Shown here: positions 42,949-55,110 of the stretch, piece by piece
How the letters are laid out: every line of letters starts with the position of its first letter
Numbering within the stretch: the first letter of the stretch is position 1
From: Mycteria americana
Lineage: Eukaryota > Chordata > Aves > Ciconiiformes > Ciconiidae
Direction of reading: 5' to 3'
NCBI RefSeq assembly: GCF_035582795.1
Contig: NW_027445436.1
Location: 5,082,770 to 5,146,769 of the forward strand
DNA length: 64,000 bases
Program-made: the position numbers and the translations under genes
The notes under the pieces: model-generated
Seen by the model: the letters and a program-made list of their open reading frames with translations, nothing else
What the model was told of the DNA's origin: nothing
The model's database searches: none

Positions 42949-43658
42949 TATATATTCAAAATGCTGAAGATTGATACACAAAAGATGAAGATGGAAATAC
43001 ACAGGTATCCCTTTAGCACAGCTGAAACTCATGGAACAACCTTCAGTGAAGAAGGGGAAAGTATTAGTCCACATACTCTTCTTAATACCACTAAATTGAT
43101 AACCCATTTGATAGCCATCTGCCAAACAGATGAATCTTTCCAAGGGAAATAAAGATGACACCAAAGAATGGTGACATAACTATGTTTAGTATAAAGATTA
43201 GTGTCTCAGTAAATCTGCAAGCATCAGTTTTGCCTGTAATCAGCATTTAAATTACAATGCCACAACCTACTTCTAAAGAAATAAGCAATGCCATTTTTTC
43301 CTGCCATTTCTGCACATCAGCTGTGCACCTGTTCTAACATGATGAAATGTTCTGATGTTCTGAAATGTTCTGAAATGTTATTTTTCCATGTTTCAAGGTG
43401 CATTTTCCATCTGGTTCTAAACAGCATGCAAAACTTAGGGCAATAAATCGTCCCTGTGATGATTTTCTAGCAGACCCTCTTGCTAAAGGTGGCTCTTTTC
43501 AGATTTTAAAATGCAGTTTTGATTTTAGATACACAAAATGCATATTCTGCCCTAAGGAAGCACAAGGTAAAATCAGGCAGTTATAATATGAGAACAAGCT
43601 GAAGTCATGGCACTATAGCTGTGCCATTCAAAAGGCCTTTTTCAGTGTAATATATTTA
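42949..43658. other. Unique sequence, no gene seen
   Basis: No recognisable feature. Confidence 0.5.
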
Positions 43659-43930
43659 GAATCGTAGAATGATAGAACAGCCCAGGTTGAAAGGGACCTT
43701 GAAAGATCATCTGGTCCAACCTTTCATGGGAAAGGTAGCCTAGATGAGATTATCTAGCACCTTGTCCAATTGCATCTTGAAAACCTCCAGTGATGGGGAC
43801 TCCACCAGGTCCCTGGGGAGGTTGTTCCAGTGAATGATTGTTCTCACTGTAAAAAAATTTCTTTCTTATATCAAGATGAAACTTCTCTCCTGGTGCAACT
43901 TGTACCCATTGCCCCTGGCTCCTCACATAG
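43659..43930 (-). mobile_element. Old CR1 3' fragment
   Basis: On the plus strand AGAATCGTAGAATGATAGAA and then AGGGACCTTGAAAGATCATC, CTCCAGTGATGGGGACTCCA and GGTTGTTCCAGTG, the CR1 3' region of a third, more diverged subfamily. About 270 bp. Confidence 0.85.
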
Positions 43931-46509
43931 GAAAAGGAGACTTAGGGCACAAATTATCAGAGTGGATGTTTAAAATAGATCAGATAAAAAGTGCCTATTT
44001 TTCTCTATCAACAATAAACAGAATCTGTGGTGACCAGGTCAGCTGTAGATATTTATGTTAAAAGAGCATAAAATATCTCCTTATAAGATATTAAAAAATA
44101 TGATTGGGTTCAGATCCACCCAGAATGCTACATTTGGAGCTTCAACATAAGCTGTATTCTTCCCATGTTATCAGTACTATGAATGAATGGGAATAAGCTA
44201 AGTAAATCATATTTCAGAACCTCAGAAGGTCAGAGTGGTATAATTTACTGTAATCTCACACATTTAATATTCTGATCCTAATTCTTGCAATAAAGACTGA
44301 AATGAAAATGAGAAATTGCTCACTATGAAAACAACCTTGTGACAAAGAGACAATGGAAATGCAACTTCTTGTTATTTTATTACAGTAACCAACAGGTCCT
44401 GCAAGCTTGTCAGATTCTAAACATAGGTAGTCCAAAACACTACATCCAAAACATACATAGGTAAGGAAACATGGGTATATCCACAGAGATAGTGGCCTGG
44501 CAACCTTTAGCCATACTCTCGTGAAGGGGGTGAAATGCTGAGGGCTTCCTTGTTGAATCATCTTCCTCCTGTGCCTCCTTCTGTAGGTTTTGTTGGGGAA
44601 TTTTTATTGTACCCCTCAAGGTGAATTAAACACGTTTGTGTTTAAATACTGAATGAACAATGCATCGGGCAGAGTCCTACTGCAATAAGTGGAGTCTGCA
44701 AAGATGCATCACAAGCAGATTCCTTATATACACTTGCACCAGCACCAATCCCGTGAGCAGTTGCATGGGACACCTTAGCCTGGGTCTTGGGTCCATCCCC
44801 CAGCCCAGCTCTGCTGCCCAAAGGTGGCCCCTGAGCACTCGCATTCCAGGATGGCTACAAGACAATGCTGCGGCTTTTTCTTATCTCATCACCAAGGGAA
44901 ACTTCACTCCCTTGCAAGGAGTCCTTCTGTCTCTGGCATTCCTGCTTCCAGCCAGTTTATCCCCTTCTGCACTCGGGCCTTCTTGCCCTCCATGCCTGAT
45001 CATTCCTCAGTTACAAATTATCACTGCTGAGCAGTCACAATTTGAATTTCCCCTTCAGTTTTATAGCAGCAAAATTAGATTTGGCCTAAAATTCTTCTTG
45101 TGCCTGAAGGGGAACTTTGCCAAAGATAAAAATTCTGACCCACAAAATGAGAGACAACACTCAAACCCTGTTCTGTATAAGTACAGCCCAGAAGAAAATT
45201 GGAAAGAGGATAGCGTAATGAGATGGAGTGCCCAGTGCCAGCCACAACACCATCTTGATCTATGTAAGCAGGACATCTCTGTTGATTTAGCAGAACATTT
45301 GTCATTTTTCCTTACCAATGGAAACCAAATGAGCAATTTATGAATGTGAACTGAACTGAAAGAATGTTTGTCCTTCATTTGTTCCCTATAGTTTCCATCT
45401 GAAATTTTCAAATGTTAATTGGGCTACAATTATTTGAGCAAATTCTCTTTACTGGCAGTCTGCAGAGAGGGAAAGCTTATCGTTCCTCAGGGAAATTCTG
45501 GAAACACTTTGGCTGTAGTAGTCTGCAGGCCACAGCATATACATTAGCACTAATAAATCTTCTGAGACACTAATGGCTTCATGACAAGGTAGTATTCTGC
45601 CTACTTTAGTATTCACATCCTTGCTAGTGCTGAAAAATAAGCACTATATTTGCTAGTGTGAGTGCAACTGAACAGAAATTATATTTTACTCCATAATTTC
45701 ATAGCTAATGCTGGACAGGTTATTTGTTCAAGTTGTGATTTTCATTTTTGCGTGGAAGGAAAAATTGCAGTAACCCCTGGGAAAAAATAGAAGAAAAATC
45801 AGCATTTTCTCAAATATTAAGTATTCTAATTGTTCTAGAAATTTTAATTGTCATTTGTAATTTCTGTGTTTCAATTTGTATTCCACTAAAAATGAAACAA
45901 GAAAACTCCAGGATACTTTCAAGGGCAACATTCTATGAATCAGACATGGTTTCCATTAGTGTGATTGTGGGAATTATTTTTTACTTCTTAAATGAAGTTA
46001 CTGGAAAACTGAAATAAGAAATGGATTCTGAAACACTGAACTTAATGGAAATTTTGCAACCATAGGTTTTGGCCTCCACTCATGTAGGATGGTTTGCATA
46101 AGCTGTGGATATGGCCTTTAGTCTATTCTATATCAGGGTGGGATTCTCTCTGCTGTGTATCTGAAGTCATCCTGGAAGCTCCATGTTTTAGCTTTTAACT
46201 TTAGCATCTGGCAATACGTGATATGTATCTGGTATTTCTTTTGCCTCCAGGAGTTAAGAATATAAATGGAAGGCTTTGGGATTTGGCAGAAAAGATGTTT
46301 GAATCTCTAAACAGCTTCAATAAAGAATTTTACATCTTGTAAGCAGAAAAAGATAACTTTGATGGTTCTGCTATTTAATGAAATATAACAAGAAAGACAA
46401 CAGGAAAGTAACTGAGCAAAACCTGCCCAGTCCCAAGCTGTTTCTATGAGGGTATGTGGAAAGAGAGTGCCTGCTCCTTTAAGGGTATCATCTGTCCAAA
46501 GGAGCCATA
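43931..46509. other. No recognised gene; one 227-aa frame of unknown nature
   Basis: The plus frame 44660-45343 is the longest frame in the window without element homology. It has no domain, signal or repeat that I recognise, is Ser/Pro/Leu-rich, and overlaps frames on the other strand. It is probably chance. No RNA gene seen. Confidence 0.45.
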
Positions 46510-46520
46510 AACAAGAACAT

Positions 46521-46778
46521 ACAGAGACACAAACCTGACTGACAAATGGTAAGGGAGGTAGTGATAAAAACAAACCTAGTCAGACACACTAATTGGTAAG
46601 GATATGTGGAGTGTGAGAATGATTATTTTTCAGTAAGATTATCTGACTAAGGACCTTGCCAAGATGGGATGATGAGGAAAGGGAGGGAGGCAAACATACA
46701 GAGTCATAAAACCTGACCAATTAGTGTTAACAAAGCTAATAACCAGAAACAAACCTGGTCAGTCACACTAATTGATGG
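46521..46778 (+). repeat. Diverged ~177-bp tandem duplication (U3-like)
   Basis: Two diverged copies (46521-46601 and 46698-46778) of a block built around ACAAACCTGGTCAGTCACAC and TAATTGGTAAGG, with ATTGG (CCAAT-box) elements. They lie upstream of a TATA box at 46946, as enhancer repeats do in retroviral U3 regions. Confidence 0.6.
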
Positions 46779-46945
46779 GCTATCAAGAAACTGCAGGCAA
46801 ACCACGACTTTGCAACTGATAAGGCTGTAAACCTGAGAGTCCAGGATGTTGGAAGGGGGGGTCAGTGGAACTATTCCAGTTGATGAGGCAATGTGCAGGG
46901 GAAGGGAGAGCAGGGAGGAACAAAGAGGCGGTAGACAGAAAAGGG

Positions 46946-47060
46946 TATAAAAGTGGCCAGTCACATGTAAAATGGGGCTGGTCAGTATGCTTGTCTGTCT
47001 GTCTGAGCTCTGTACCTGATCACTGCATTCTGTCCTACCTTCTTATATCTTCTTATTAAA
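46946..47060 (+). promoter_or_regulatory. TATA box and poly-A signal of an LTR-like promoter
   Basis: TATAAAAGTGGCCAGTC at 46946, a TGTCTGTCTGTCTGAGC start-like region about 45 bases downstream, and ATTAAA at 47055-47060. TATA followed within about 110 bp by a poly-A signal is the R-region layout of an LTR. No LTR end or coding internal region was recognised, so the element is unclassified. Confidence 0.5.
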
Positions 47061-47109
47061 TATTTTCTTAACGATCTCTCTGCATAATCTCACTCTCTAT
47101 CCCATGTGT

Positions 47110-47365
47110 ATGTGTACTGCAAAGACTAAGTGTCAGCTACTGGTGAGAACTGTGTGAGTGGATTTGGTGCCAGCTACTGGAGTCAGACCAGCCAGCTACT
47201 GGAGTCAGGGAGTAGATGCCCCTGGCACATTGTGTCAGAGACTAGAGAAGGTGAAGGCCTTGGCCACGAGCCACTGGGGTGGGAATGGTGTGTGTCCTGA
47301 AAACCAGCTACTGGGAGAGACCAGTGTGAGTGAGGTGAGTGAGGGGCTCAGCACCAGCGGCTGGA
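47110..47365 (+). repeat. CAGCTACTGG-type degenerate minisatellite
   Basis: About five copies of CAGCTACTGG(A/T)G variants (near 47132, 47169, 47192, 47303 and a CAGCGGCTGG at about 47355), spaced irregularly. Confidence 0.65.
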
Positions 47366-47455
47366 GTGGGACCACAGATCACAGCCTGTGTGCCTGGTGC
47401 TGGCTGCTGGCGGGGGGCTGAGTGTCTGTATCTTCCCCCAACTGGGTGTGTGTGT

Positions 47456-47760
47456 GGGGTGTGAGTGTGTTATGGCTAGCAAACTTCAAGCTGGACTAGC
47501 CGGTGAGTATGAGCCCCTGGGTCTGGGCTGGGGTATCAGGTGGACAAGGGTCCATGCTGGTACCTGGGGGGACCTGCGAATGTGGAGTACCTGTGGGATG
47601 AGTGTGTGAGTGTGTGTGTGTTTGCTAGCAAGCATCAAGCTGGACTAGCTGGTGAGTAGGGGACCTGTGAAGTGGGTAAGGGCCTGGGATCTGGGAAGCG
47701 GTGCCAGGTAGACAGAGGGTGCCATGCCGGTACACGAGGGATCCATGAATGTGCATGTGT
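47456..47760 (+). repeat. ~150-bp tandem duplication in leader-like DNA
   Basis: Two diverged copies (about 47456-47605 and 47606-47760) each containing GCTAGCAA, TTCAAGCTGGACTAGCCGGT or its variant, GGTGAGTA (a splice-donor consensus) and CCATGCTGGTAC. No coding frame persists across both. Confidence 0.7.
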
Positions 47761-48807
47761 TTATGAATCTAGAGAGTGTCGTGTGTATACCTTCACTAGT
47801 GACCTTCTATCTCTACCACCCAAAGAGGAGGAAGGGGACTTGACTCTCTATACTTATGTTTTATGTGAGTCCTATATGTAGGTGCTGTTGAAGGCAGCAC
47901 CTTGTCTGTGGCAATCTGTGTAACCTGTAACATCAGTGTCCTGTGTGTGTTCTGTGTGTGTGTGTTTCTGGGATACGTGCTCAGCTTTGCTGCTGGTTGA
48001 ACCTGCAAATGGAAAAGCAGCAGCCGTGTCCCTCAGCCCAGGCCAGAGACCGCTGGGGTCCCCAGCACACCAGGCTGGGCTCCAGCAGCTGTGCAGGAGG
48101 GAGTCCTGGGCCAGACCTGCTGCAGGCAGCGGCCACTCCTAACACCCCTTAACATTTCTGTTTGCTTTTCCTAAGGTATTTTGTTTAGCTATTGATAATT
48201 TCTCAAAATAATATTCTGAATCTAGATAAAAAGATGTTTGATTAAAAACCAGGGAAAACTGTTGGGGATGGGGGTTGGAGAGACAGCAATTTTTTACCTA
48301 GTTATCAGAGAGTAATTGCTGCAAATGGAACATCATTAAAAAGGCATATAATTAAGACATTTTGGACAGATGTAAACAATCTACTTGGCCATCTCTACAT
48401 CCCATATATTGCTTGCCTCATATCCCAGGCAAAGTCCACTCTTGCAACTCCATTGCTCTAGTCCCCTTTTCCTAGATCCAAGATGGGCCAAGCTGTTTTT
48501 CCCACTGTCTGGAAATACAATAAGAGGAGGGGTTGTCTAATGTTAAGGTCTCAAATCTTGGCTGTCGAAGTTCTGCCAATTTACTCTTTTGCCATAGACT
48601 TTTTGTGAGATCTTGGTATATTATTTCTGGTATGTTTTGCAGCTGTTACTTCTAGTGATATTTATCCTCACAGAAGTGCTGTGAGACTGTCATATTTAAG
48701 TGATCAAAAATAATAGTATGGAAATGTATGCAAATACCTACAATTGGATATTATACCACTCTCCCTATTCTTTTTGACTGATTCTTCACATGCATTTGTT
48801 GCCCATC
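47761..48807. other. Unclassified sequence, no gene seen
   Basis: The first part (to about 48150) is GC-richer and may belong to the preceding element; after that AT-rich unique DNA. Confidence 0.4.
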
Positions 48808-49524
48808 TGATGTGAGCAGCCATATAGGCGACCTGGTTAGAAGGGGAAAAATACTGAACAGAAGAAGATGTCTGCTGAAAAATACTGACAGAGAAAATGC
48901 CTGCCAGCCTGGGACCTATTAGCCTGGGAACTAGGCCTGTGAACCAGAAGCGTCCTTGAGAAGTGCAGCTGGCATCTTTGAATGCTGTACTCTGGGTACC
49001 TAGAAACCAGAGACATCCTGAGATACCATTGATAAGCACAAAAACAAGGAACTGTAATGGCAACTTATCATCTGAAAAGGTGAAAAATAGCCTGGAAAAA
49101 GGGGAAAACATCCTGAGAAAGTAAGAATCGGTAACTGCCATTGGCTGTTCAACTGCAAGAACAGGAAAACAGTCTGGAAAAATAAAAATTGGTCTGAGAG
49201 AATAGAAAACATCATCATCTATTGGCTGTCCAGGTGAAACCCAGAAATTAACAGCATCTATTGGCTGCTCGAAATGGTGGTGTCCTACGCCCTCTTATGT
49301 CTCTATGATCTAAAAATGACTTAATTTTTACTCAAAATGGAGCTTCTCTCTCTCTGAGAACTTTTTGTGCTACACATACTTTTCCTTTTCCTTAACAGGT
49401 TGAACTCCCTGCACAAACTTTTCTATGAGATCTCCTAAGCAAGCTATTGGACCATCGCCAGAGATGCCTGGCTGACTCCAAACTCTGTGACATGGATCAT
49501 CTTTGAAGTGAGACTTTGTCTGTC

Positions 49525-49740
49525 ATTGATTTCGAGACCCCACTCTTGGGAGCAATTTCGAGGCCCCACTCCTGGGAGTGATTTGGTGAGCACTGTACCG
49601 GTACAGTATTTAGAATAATATATATATGTTATTTTATTGGTCCTCCTTCTGGACTCACTTCTGGGGTCGGTTTGATTAGGGTCCCACTGCTGGGATCGGT
49701 TTGGCCCCACTTCTGGGATCGGTCTGATACGCTTCATACC
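49525..49740 (+). repeat. Degenerate 25-bp repeats inside the 1.3-kb LTR
   Basis: About five copies of a CCCCACT(T/C)CTGGGA(T/G)CGGTTT-like unit, first with GAGCAATTTCGAG and later with TCGGTTTGG variants. Confidence 0.65.
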
Positions 49741-49794
49741 AGTAATATTATGAACATCCATATATATGCATAGAAGTATTCTGTAATAAGTATA

Positions 49795-49930
49795 TTTGCT
49801 GCTATATTATTGATGTTTGCTGCTACTATTGATTGCTGCTACTGTTGAAATATATATTTGCTGCTTTACTAGTGGTAATTTTGTAGTAACCTGTAATATA
49901 TACTTGCTGCTACTATTGATTGCTGATAAT
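49795..49930 (+). repeat. TTGCTGCTACTATTGATTGC repeats
   Basis: Three to four partial copies of TTTGCTGCTA(C)TATTGAT, AT-rich, also within the 1.3-kb LTR. Confidence 0.6.
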
Positions 49931-50118
49931 AACTTGTAATAGCTTTTTATATGTGTGTGTGTTCACTTTATTAATCATAGGTATACTTGCTAGTGGTGAT
50001 TTTTGGTAATCTGTAATAAAGTAGAGAAATTTAGAGAATAAAGCCTCTGTGTCCTTGTGTATTACGGAATCCTGTGAACCCACTACCTGCAGGCTGGGTA
50101 ACCCTTTAGGTCATGACA

Positions 50119-51281
50119 CCATCATTTTGATTAATATGATCTTGCATTGCTGATGGTTATGCATGTTGGATACCCAGTTTCTTAGCTATCTAGGCTGATA
50201 TCTTTCTGGTACTGAGATAAGTCCAGTATGGTCTAGTTCAGCAGAAGACACAATAATTGCTTGCAAGGCTGTATCTGCATATGACCCATTTCATTGGATT
50301 AAAAATTAATTTAAAAAGAAAAAAAATATTTTATAACACATAGGAAGAGTCTGACAGAATTTTTTGAATCATATACAAATTACTTTGCACACCACTGATT
50401 TTTTTCAAGGCAGTGGCATAGAGAATTGCTTAGCTGCAGTCAGTTTTACATAGCAGTAGTGGGAGCAGTAGTATTACAACACTGGGTCATATTTTCTGGG
50501 TTAGTTCCAAGAATTGTTATCACTCCCACAGTGAAAAATCAAGGGAAGTTTGTCCATATAAAGCCAGTTAAAAGAAAAAATGAAATGAGTAGTATCCTCT
50601 GGTAAGTGATATACAAACAACTTGGGAAGATGAGGTACGAATACAACAGTGCCCACAATCTCTTGAATGGCCACCTCATATAGTAAAGGCTACCAATGTT
50701 TTATAAATTTTGTTCTGTGCTTAATTTCCTCACCAGCTAATGTAACAACGTTGTGAGCTCTGTTCTGAACTGTCTTTTGATATCTGATGTTCTGTCCTCA
50801 CTGCGGTCTCTGACTTGCAGTTTATTTTGAACCCATATTCAGGATGACCTCGTTTAGATTTTTAGTGCTTTTGAGCCTAGTCTAGTTGGTTCATTTGTTG
50901 GTATAGTATAAAGCCTAAATAAGACTTCAATCAAATTTCTGTTTGGCTGGAGGAGATCAGCAAAAGCATTAGTTGCAAATAAAAGACCGTGCCCTCTTCT
51001 TTAGAAGTGTCTGTCTGCTTCTTTGCAAGCTTTCATAGCAATGTAACGAACTTTGTCAAATGCATGTCTAGTTACTGTCAGCAACAGAAGGCATGTGTCC
51101 AGACAGAACAAAAGAATACTTATTTTCACATTCCACTGACAATATCGAATGATAATGTTGTAATAATCAAATGTAAGTATACAGTTCACATAATGAATGA
51201 TGCTGCTATAGAAATCCACTGTAGAGCCTTACCCTAACTCCATAGGAACTTACACAATGTACCTTTGTCTAATAAGCAGGA
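50119..51281. other. Unique sequence, no gene seen
   Basis: No recognisable feature between the solo LTR and element B. Confidence 0.5.
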
Positions 51282-51729
51282 TGTGGCTGTCAAAAGCAGA
51301 AGTGTAATTGATGTATTACTAGCCCAGTTAGTAAACCATGAAGAACTGCTTGGATCTGCCAAAAAAGTAGGAAACTAGGGGAAAGGTAATTCCGGCAGGG
51401 GGAGATCACGACCACCAACTCACGGACCACCTACCCCAATTATACCACCGACTCAAATGATGAGGTTGAAGAAGAACAACTAAGCATGCGTACTAATTTA
51501 CATGCTGGGTGAAGAGATTTTAACCAATCATTTAATAGAAGAATACTGCATATGTATTAGGAAGTTGGATACGTTAATGCTTTGTGTATAAATGTTAATT
51601 TGAAAGCTTGGTGTGCTGTCTTGGGACAGGCACCCATATCTGCGCAAATATGCAATAAAATACCTCTGCTCTGTGTGTATATTGGCATTTTGCACACCGG
51701 GTAAATGAACCCTGATTTTTGGGACAACA
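51282..51729 (+). repeat. Element B 5' LTR
   Basis: Ends TTTTTGGGACAACA at 51729. The start (TGTGGCTGTCAAAAG, 51282) is the best TG candidate but is not firm. Poly-A signal AATAAAA at 51654, then a GT-rich stretch. Similar to 19574-20085 (minus). Confidence 0.75.
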
Positions 51730-51732
51730 TTT

Positions 51733-51750
51733 TGGCAATCCAGATGGGAC
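51733..51750 (+). other. Primer-binding site of element B
   Basis: TGGCAATCCAGATGGGAC, three bases after the LTR end, the same pattern as elements A and C. Confidence 0.7.
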
Positions 51751-52121
51751 TGCGCTGACAGCCTTGCCCCTACCTGACGCGGGGAGAAGAACTGAGTGGA
51801 CTCCAGCGCACACCGACCTGTTGATCAGGGACTCCATTGGCTCCTCTCCTGCACTCGGGCGGTAAGCGACACAACGGTGCAACGCTATTGGAAAAGAGGT
51901 ATTTTCTGATCAAGGGGAAAAGGAAAAGTCCTTTTGGGAAGTAGCCTGCATCTGGGGACATTTTGTCCCATCCGGGCTCTGCGTAAGGCGCATCAAAGAG
52001 AGGTACACAGCAGTAGCATACTGTTTCTACACTCTGTTTTAATGGTGGGAGACGTCCCCCATTCTGTTCTGGGTCTGTGAATAGTGTGGGAAACGTCGGA
52101 TTAGGCTTTTTCGGTACTGAT

Positions 52122-53330
52122 ATGGGCAGTGCTACTTCTCAAGAGACTCCCCCTTGTTCTCCCTTAGGATGCATCCTGAAAAATTGGAATAAGTTTGGAG
52201 GGGACCCCATGACAAAGGATAAATTAAAACGATATTGTAATCAATGCTGGCCACAATATCCATTGGATGATGGTGAAAAATGGCCTGAAAATAGATCTAT
52301 TAAGTACAATACTATATTACAGTTGATGTTAATCCGTCGAAGGACTGGAAAATGAGATGAAATACCTTATGTAGATTTGTTCTTTGCCTTAAGAAACAAT
52401 TGGGAAGTTAGAAAAAATTGTGGACTTGTGGATTCTGAATATCAAAATGGTGTCTATTTGGTCAAGACAAAGAGTAGCAATTCTTGTTGTACAAGCTGTA
52501 AAACAAAAAGGAATGGTACAGAGGAAAATGATGAGGAATCCTAATTGGGGTGACATTCAAGCTCTTTTGGAATATTTGTTTACTACAGAGGAAAGAAGAA
52601 CAGTTGTAGAAAAGGCTAAAGAAGGAGTAACCCAGGAACATGGGGGAGTGCCTAACATAGACACCTATCTCCCAAGGGGGGGGGATCCTGGTGGGATCCA
52701 AATACTGGTGGAGGGTTACAGAGAATAAAAGAATACCAAAAATTTATTCTATATGGAATCCAGCATGGAATCCAGAAACCACAGAATTGGGCAAAACTGT
52801 ATGAAATACAACAGGGAGATAAAGAACCCCCATCTGTCTTCTATGAAAAATTATGTGAAGCAGCTCAGAAGTGGACTAATTTGGACCCCGAGGATGAGAA
52901 TAATTCTAGATTTCTTAATGTGCTGTTTATTGGTCAGGCAGCACCCAACATTAGAAAGCAATTACAGAAAGTGGATGGTGCTGATGGTATGACAATATCC
53001 CAGTTGTTATCAATTGCTTACAAAGTTTATAATAACTGGGATGAAGTAGAGGAAAAGGAAAACCAAAAGAAATCAAAGTTACAAGCTTCCTTGTTGGCTG
53101 CCTTGTCAGAAGGACAAGGAAGAGGCAGAGGAAGAGGCAGAGGAAATTTTAGAGGAGATTTTGAGGTAGAGGAGGAAATCGTAGAAATACTGGGGAAAGT
53201 CAAATTAATACTCCTTTAGGAGCAAATCAGTGTGCATATTGTAAGCGAGAGGGACACTGGAAAAAAGATTGTCCACAGAGAAAAGTGAAACAGAGGCAGC
53301 TGCCGAGGTATTGGCAGAGATAGGATTGGA
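52122..53330 (+). pseudogene. Element B gag
   Basis: ATG 52122 opens MGSATSQETPPCSPLGCILK, a matrix with a myristoylation-type N-terminus. There is a TGA at 52353 and several frame changes, then the capsid (52753-52990 and 52881-53219) with FLNVLFIGQAAPNIRKQLQK. An Arg/Gly-rich nucleocapsid (GQGRGRGRGRGNFRG) and a CCHC knuckle, [14 protein letters not shown] at about 53230-53275 in another frame, follow. Order and spacing are those of a retroviral Gag. Confidence 0.88.
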
Positions 53331-53339
53331 TTGAAGGGG

Positions 53340-53640
53340 ACCAGAGGAATTTATTAAAGTTTCCCCAGCCGATCCTCTGGTTCCAGTAAAGCTGGGGAAT
53401 GAAACAATAGATTTTTTAATAGATAGTGGAGCAACTCACTCAGTACTTACTGAAGGGCCTTTAAGTAAAATTAAGACTAGTGTAATTGGTGCCACTGGGA
53501 AAAAGACTCTAAGGTCATTTTTACAACCAATGGAGTGTACTATTGGAAATGCTATGGTAACTCATTCATTTCTTTATATGCCAGAGTGCCCCTTGCCATT
53601 GTTGGGGTGAGATTTGCTATGCAAATTGAATGCACAAATA
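53340..53640 (+). pseudogene. Element B protease
   Basis: KVSPADPLVPVKLGNETIDF, then LIDSGATHSVL with an intact DSG active site (about 53419-53445), then MECTIGNAMVTHSFLYMPEC. A TGA at about 53609 (LLG-stop-DLLC) interrupts it. Homodimeric aspartic protease, processing Gag and Pol. Confidence 0.82.
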
Positions 53641-55110
53641 ACTTTTTCTGAAAATTTGGTACAGCTGCACATTCCCCCAGAAAATGCCTGGAAAGCACAA
53701 ATGTGTCTGCTGACTCAAGGTGAAAAGGATGAAAATACAGACATTCCTGAAGAAGTATTGAATGCAGTGATACCGCTGACATGGGCATCGGGGAAACCGG
53801 GATGCACAAAAGGTGTTACCCCAATCAAAACTGACTTGAAAACTGGAGCCCAACTGGTAAGAAAGAAACAATATCCTATCAGATTAGAGGCACGGAAAGG
53901 ACTGGAACCACTCATTAACTCCTTTTTAGAACATGGGCTATTACGGGAGTGTCAATCGGAATGTAATACTCCCATTTTGCCAGTAAGAAAGCCTAATTCT
54001 CCAGAATATGGGTTGGTACAGGACTTGTGGGAAATTAACACTTGAACAGTCAATGTCCACCCTGTGGTGCCAAACCCGTATACGTTACTTGCTTCCATCC
54101 CTGAAAATAATATGTATTTTACAGTTCTGGATTTAAAAGATGCTTTCTTTTGCATTCCGGTGGATGAACAGAGTCAGCTCATCTTTGCTTTCAAATGGGA
54201 AAGCCCGACCACAGGACGAAAGACTCAACTATGTTGGACTGTACTACTACGAGGATTCAAAAATAGCCCAACGTTATTTGGCAATGTATTGGCAAAAGAA
54301 TTGGAACAATGGCAAGGTAATAATGGACACATAACCTTGTTGCAATATGTTGATGATTTATTAATTGGCTCAAGCAATTACAGTGAATGTTTTGAAGCTA
54401 CAATTAGTTTGCTGAACTGTTTAGGACTTGCAGGATATCGCGTCTCTGAAAAAAAAAAAAAAGCCACAAATAGCAAAAGATAGAGTTCGATACCTGGGAT
54501 TTGAAATCACGCAGGGACAGAGGAAACTGAGCACAGAGTGGAAGGAGGCAATTTGTAGAATTGCTGTACCTACATCAAAAAAACAACTGAGAGGATTCTT
54601 GGGTATGTCCGGATGGTGTTGGTGGTGGATTCCTAATTTTGGACTGATCGCTAAACCACTATATGCTGCCATCAAGGGTCCAGAGGGACTATTTGAATGG
54701 ACTGCTGAGTGTCAAAAGGGTTTTGACCTTTTCAGCTGTATGTGCATGAGAGGCAACAGGTGGCTTTAGGGGTCCTAACTCAAATGTTGGGAAGCTGGAA
54801 GAGACCTGTGGGGTATTTCTCTAAACAATTAGATGAAGTCAGTAAAGGATGGCCTGCTTGTCTGAGACCTGTTGCTGCAGCAGTGATTTTAATTGAAGAG
54901 GCCAGGAAACTGACCCTGGGACAACCCATGACCGTGTTTGTACCCCATGCTGTGATCTCTCTCCTAGTAAACAAGGGGCACCATTGGATTTCTCCTAGCA
55001 GACTGGCCAAATACCAGGCTGTTCTGCTGGAGCAGGATGACGTTACCCTTTCAATATCTGTCACTTTAAATCCTGCGACTTTGCTACCGATCTCAGAACA
55101 AGATGAATTA
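53641..55110 (+). pseudogene. Element B reverse transcriptase
   Basis: Frames 53614-54045, 54064-54483, 54428-54769 and 54742-55080 give, in order, QLVRKKQYPIRLEARKGLEP, ILPVRKPNSPEYGLVQDL, VLDLKDAFFCIPVDEQ, an intact YVDDLLIG (about 54349-54372), FEITQGQRKLSTEWKEAIC and VGYFSKQLDEVSKGWPACLR. Stops or shifts near 54045, 54450 and 54740. Catalytic residues of the palm are present, but the gene cannot make one protein. Confidence 0.9.

Larger units (their letters stand above)
48808..50118 (+). mobile_element. 1.3-kb solo LTR with perfect 5-bp duplication
   Basis: 1,311 bp with TGATGTGAGCAGCC start and TTTAGGTCATGACA end. It is flanked on both sides by CCATC (48803-48807 and 50119-50123). The AATAAA at 50037 is 80 bp before the end, so the orientation is plus. 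Several ATTGGCTG (CCAAT-type) boxes lie at about 49140, 49218 and 49260. The interior has degenerate repeats (see next entries) and no coding frame. The family was not recognised. Confidence 0.8.

Noticed and set aside
44660-45343. 227-aa open frame as a host gene
   Set aside because: No domain, no splice context, overlapping frames on the other strand, Ser/Pro/Leu-rich composition as expected by chance.
47936-48152. CpG-island-like exon near 48.0 kb
   Set aside because: Short GC-rich stretch with two overlapping frames but no splice sites or homology that I can support.
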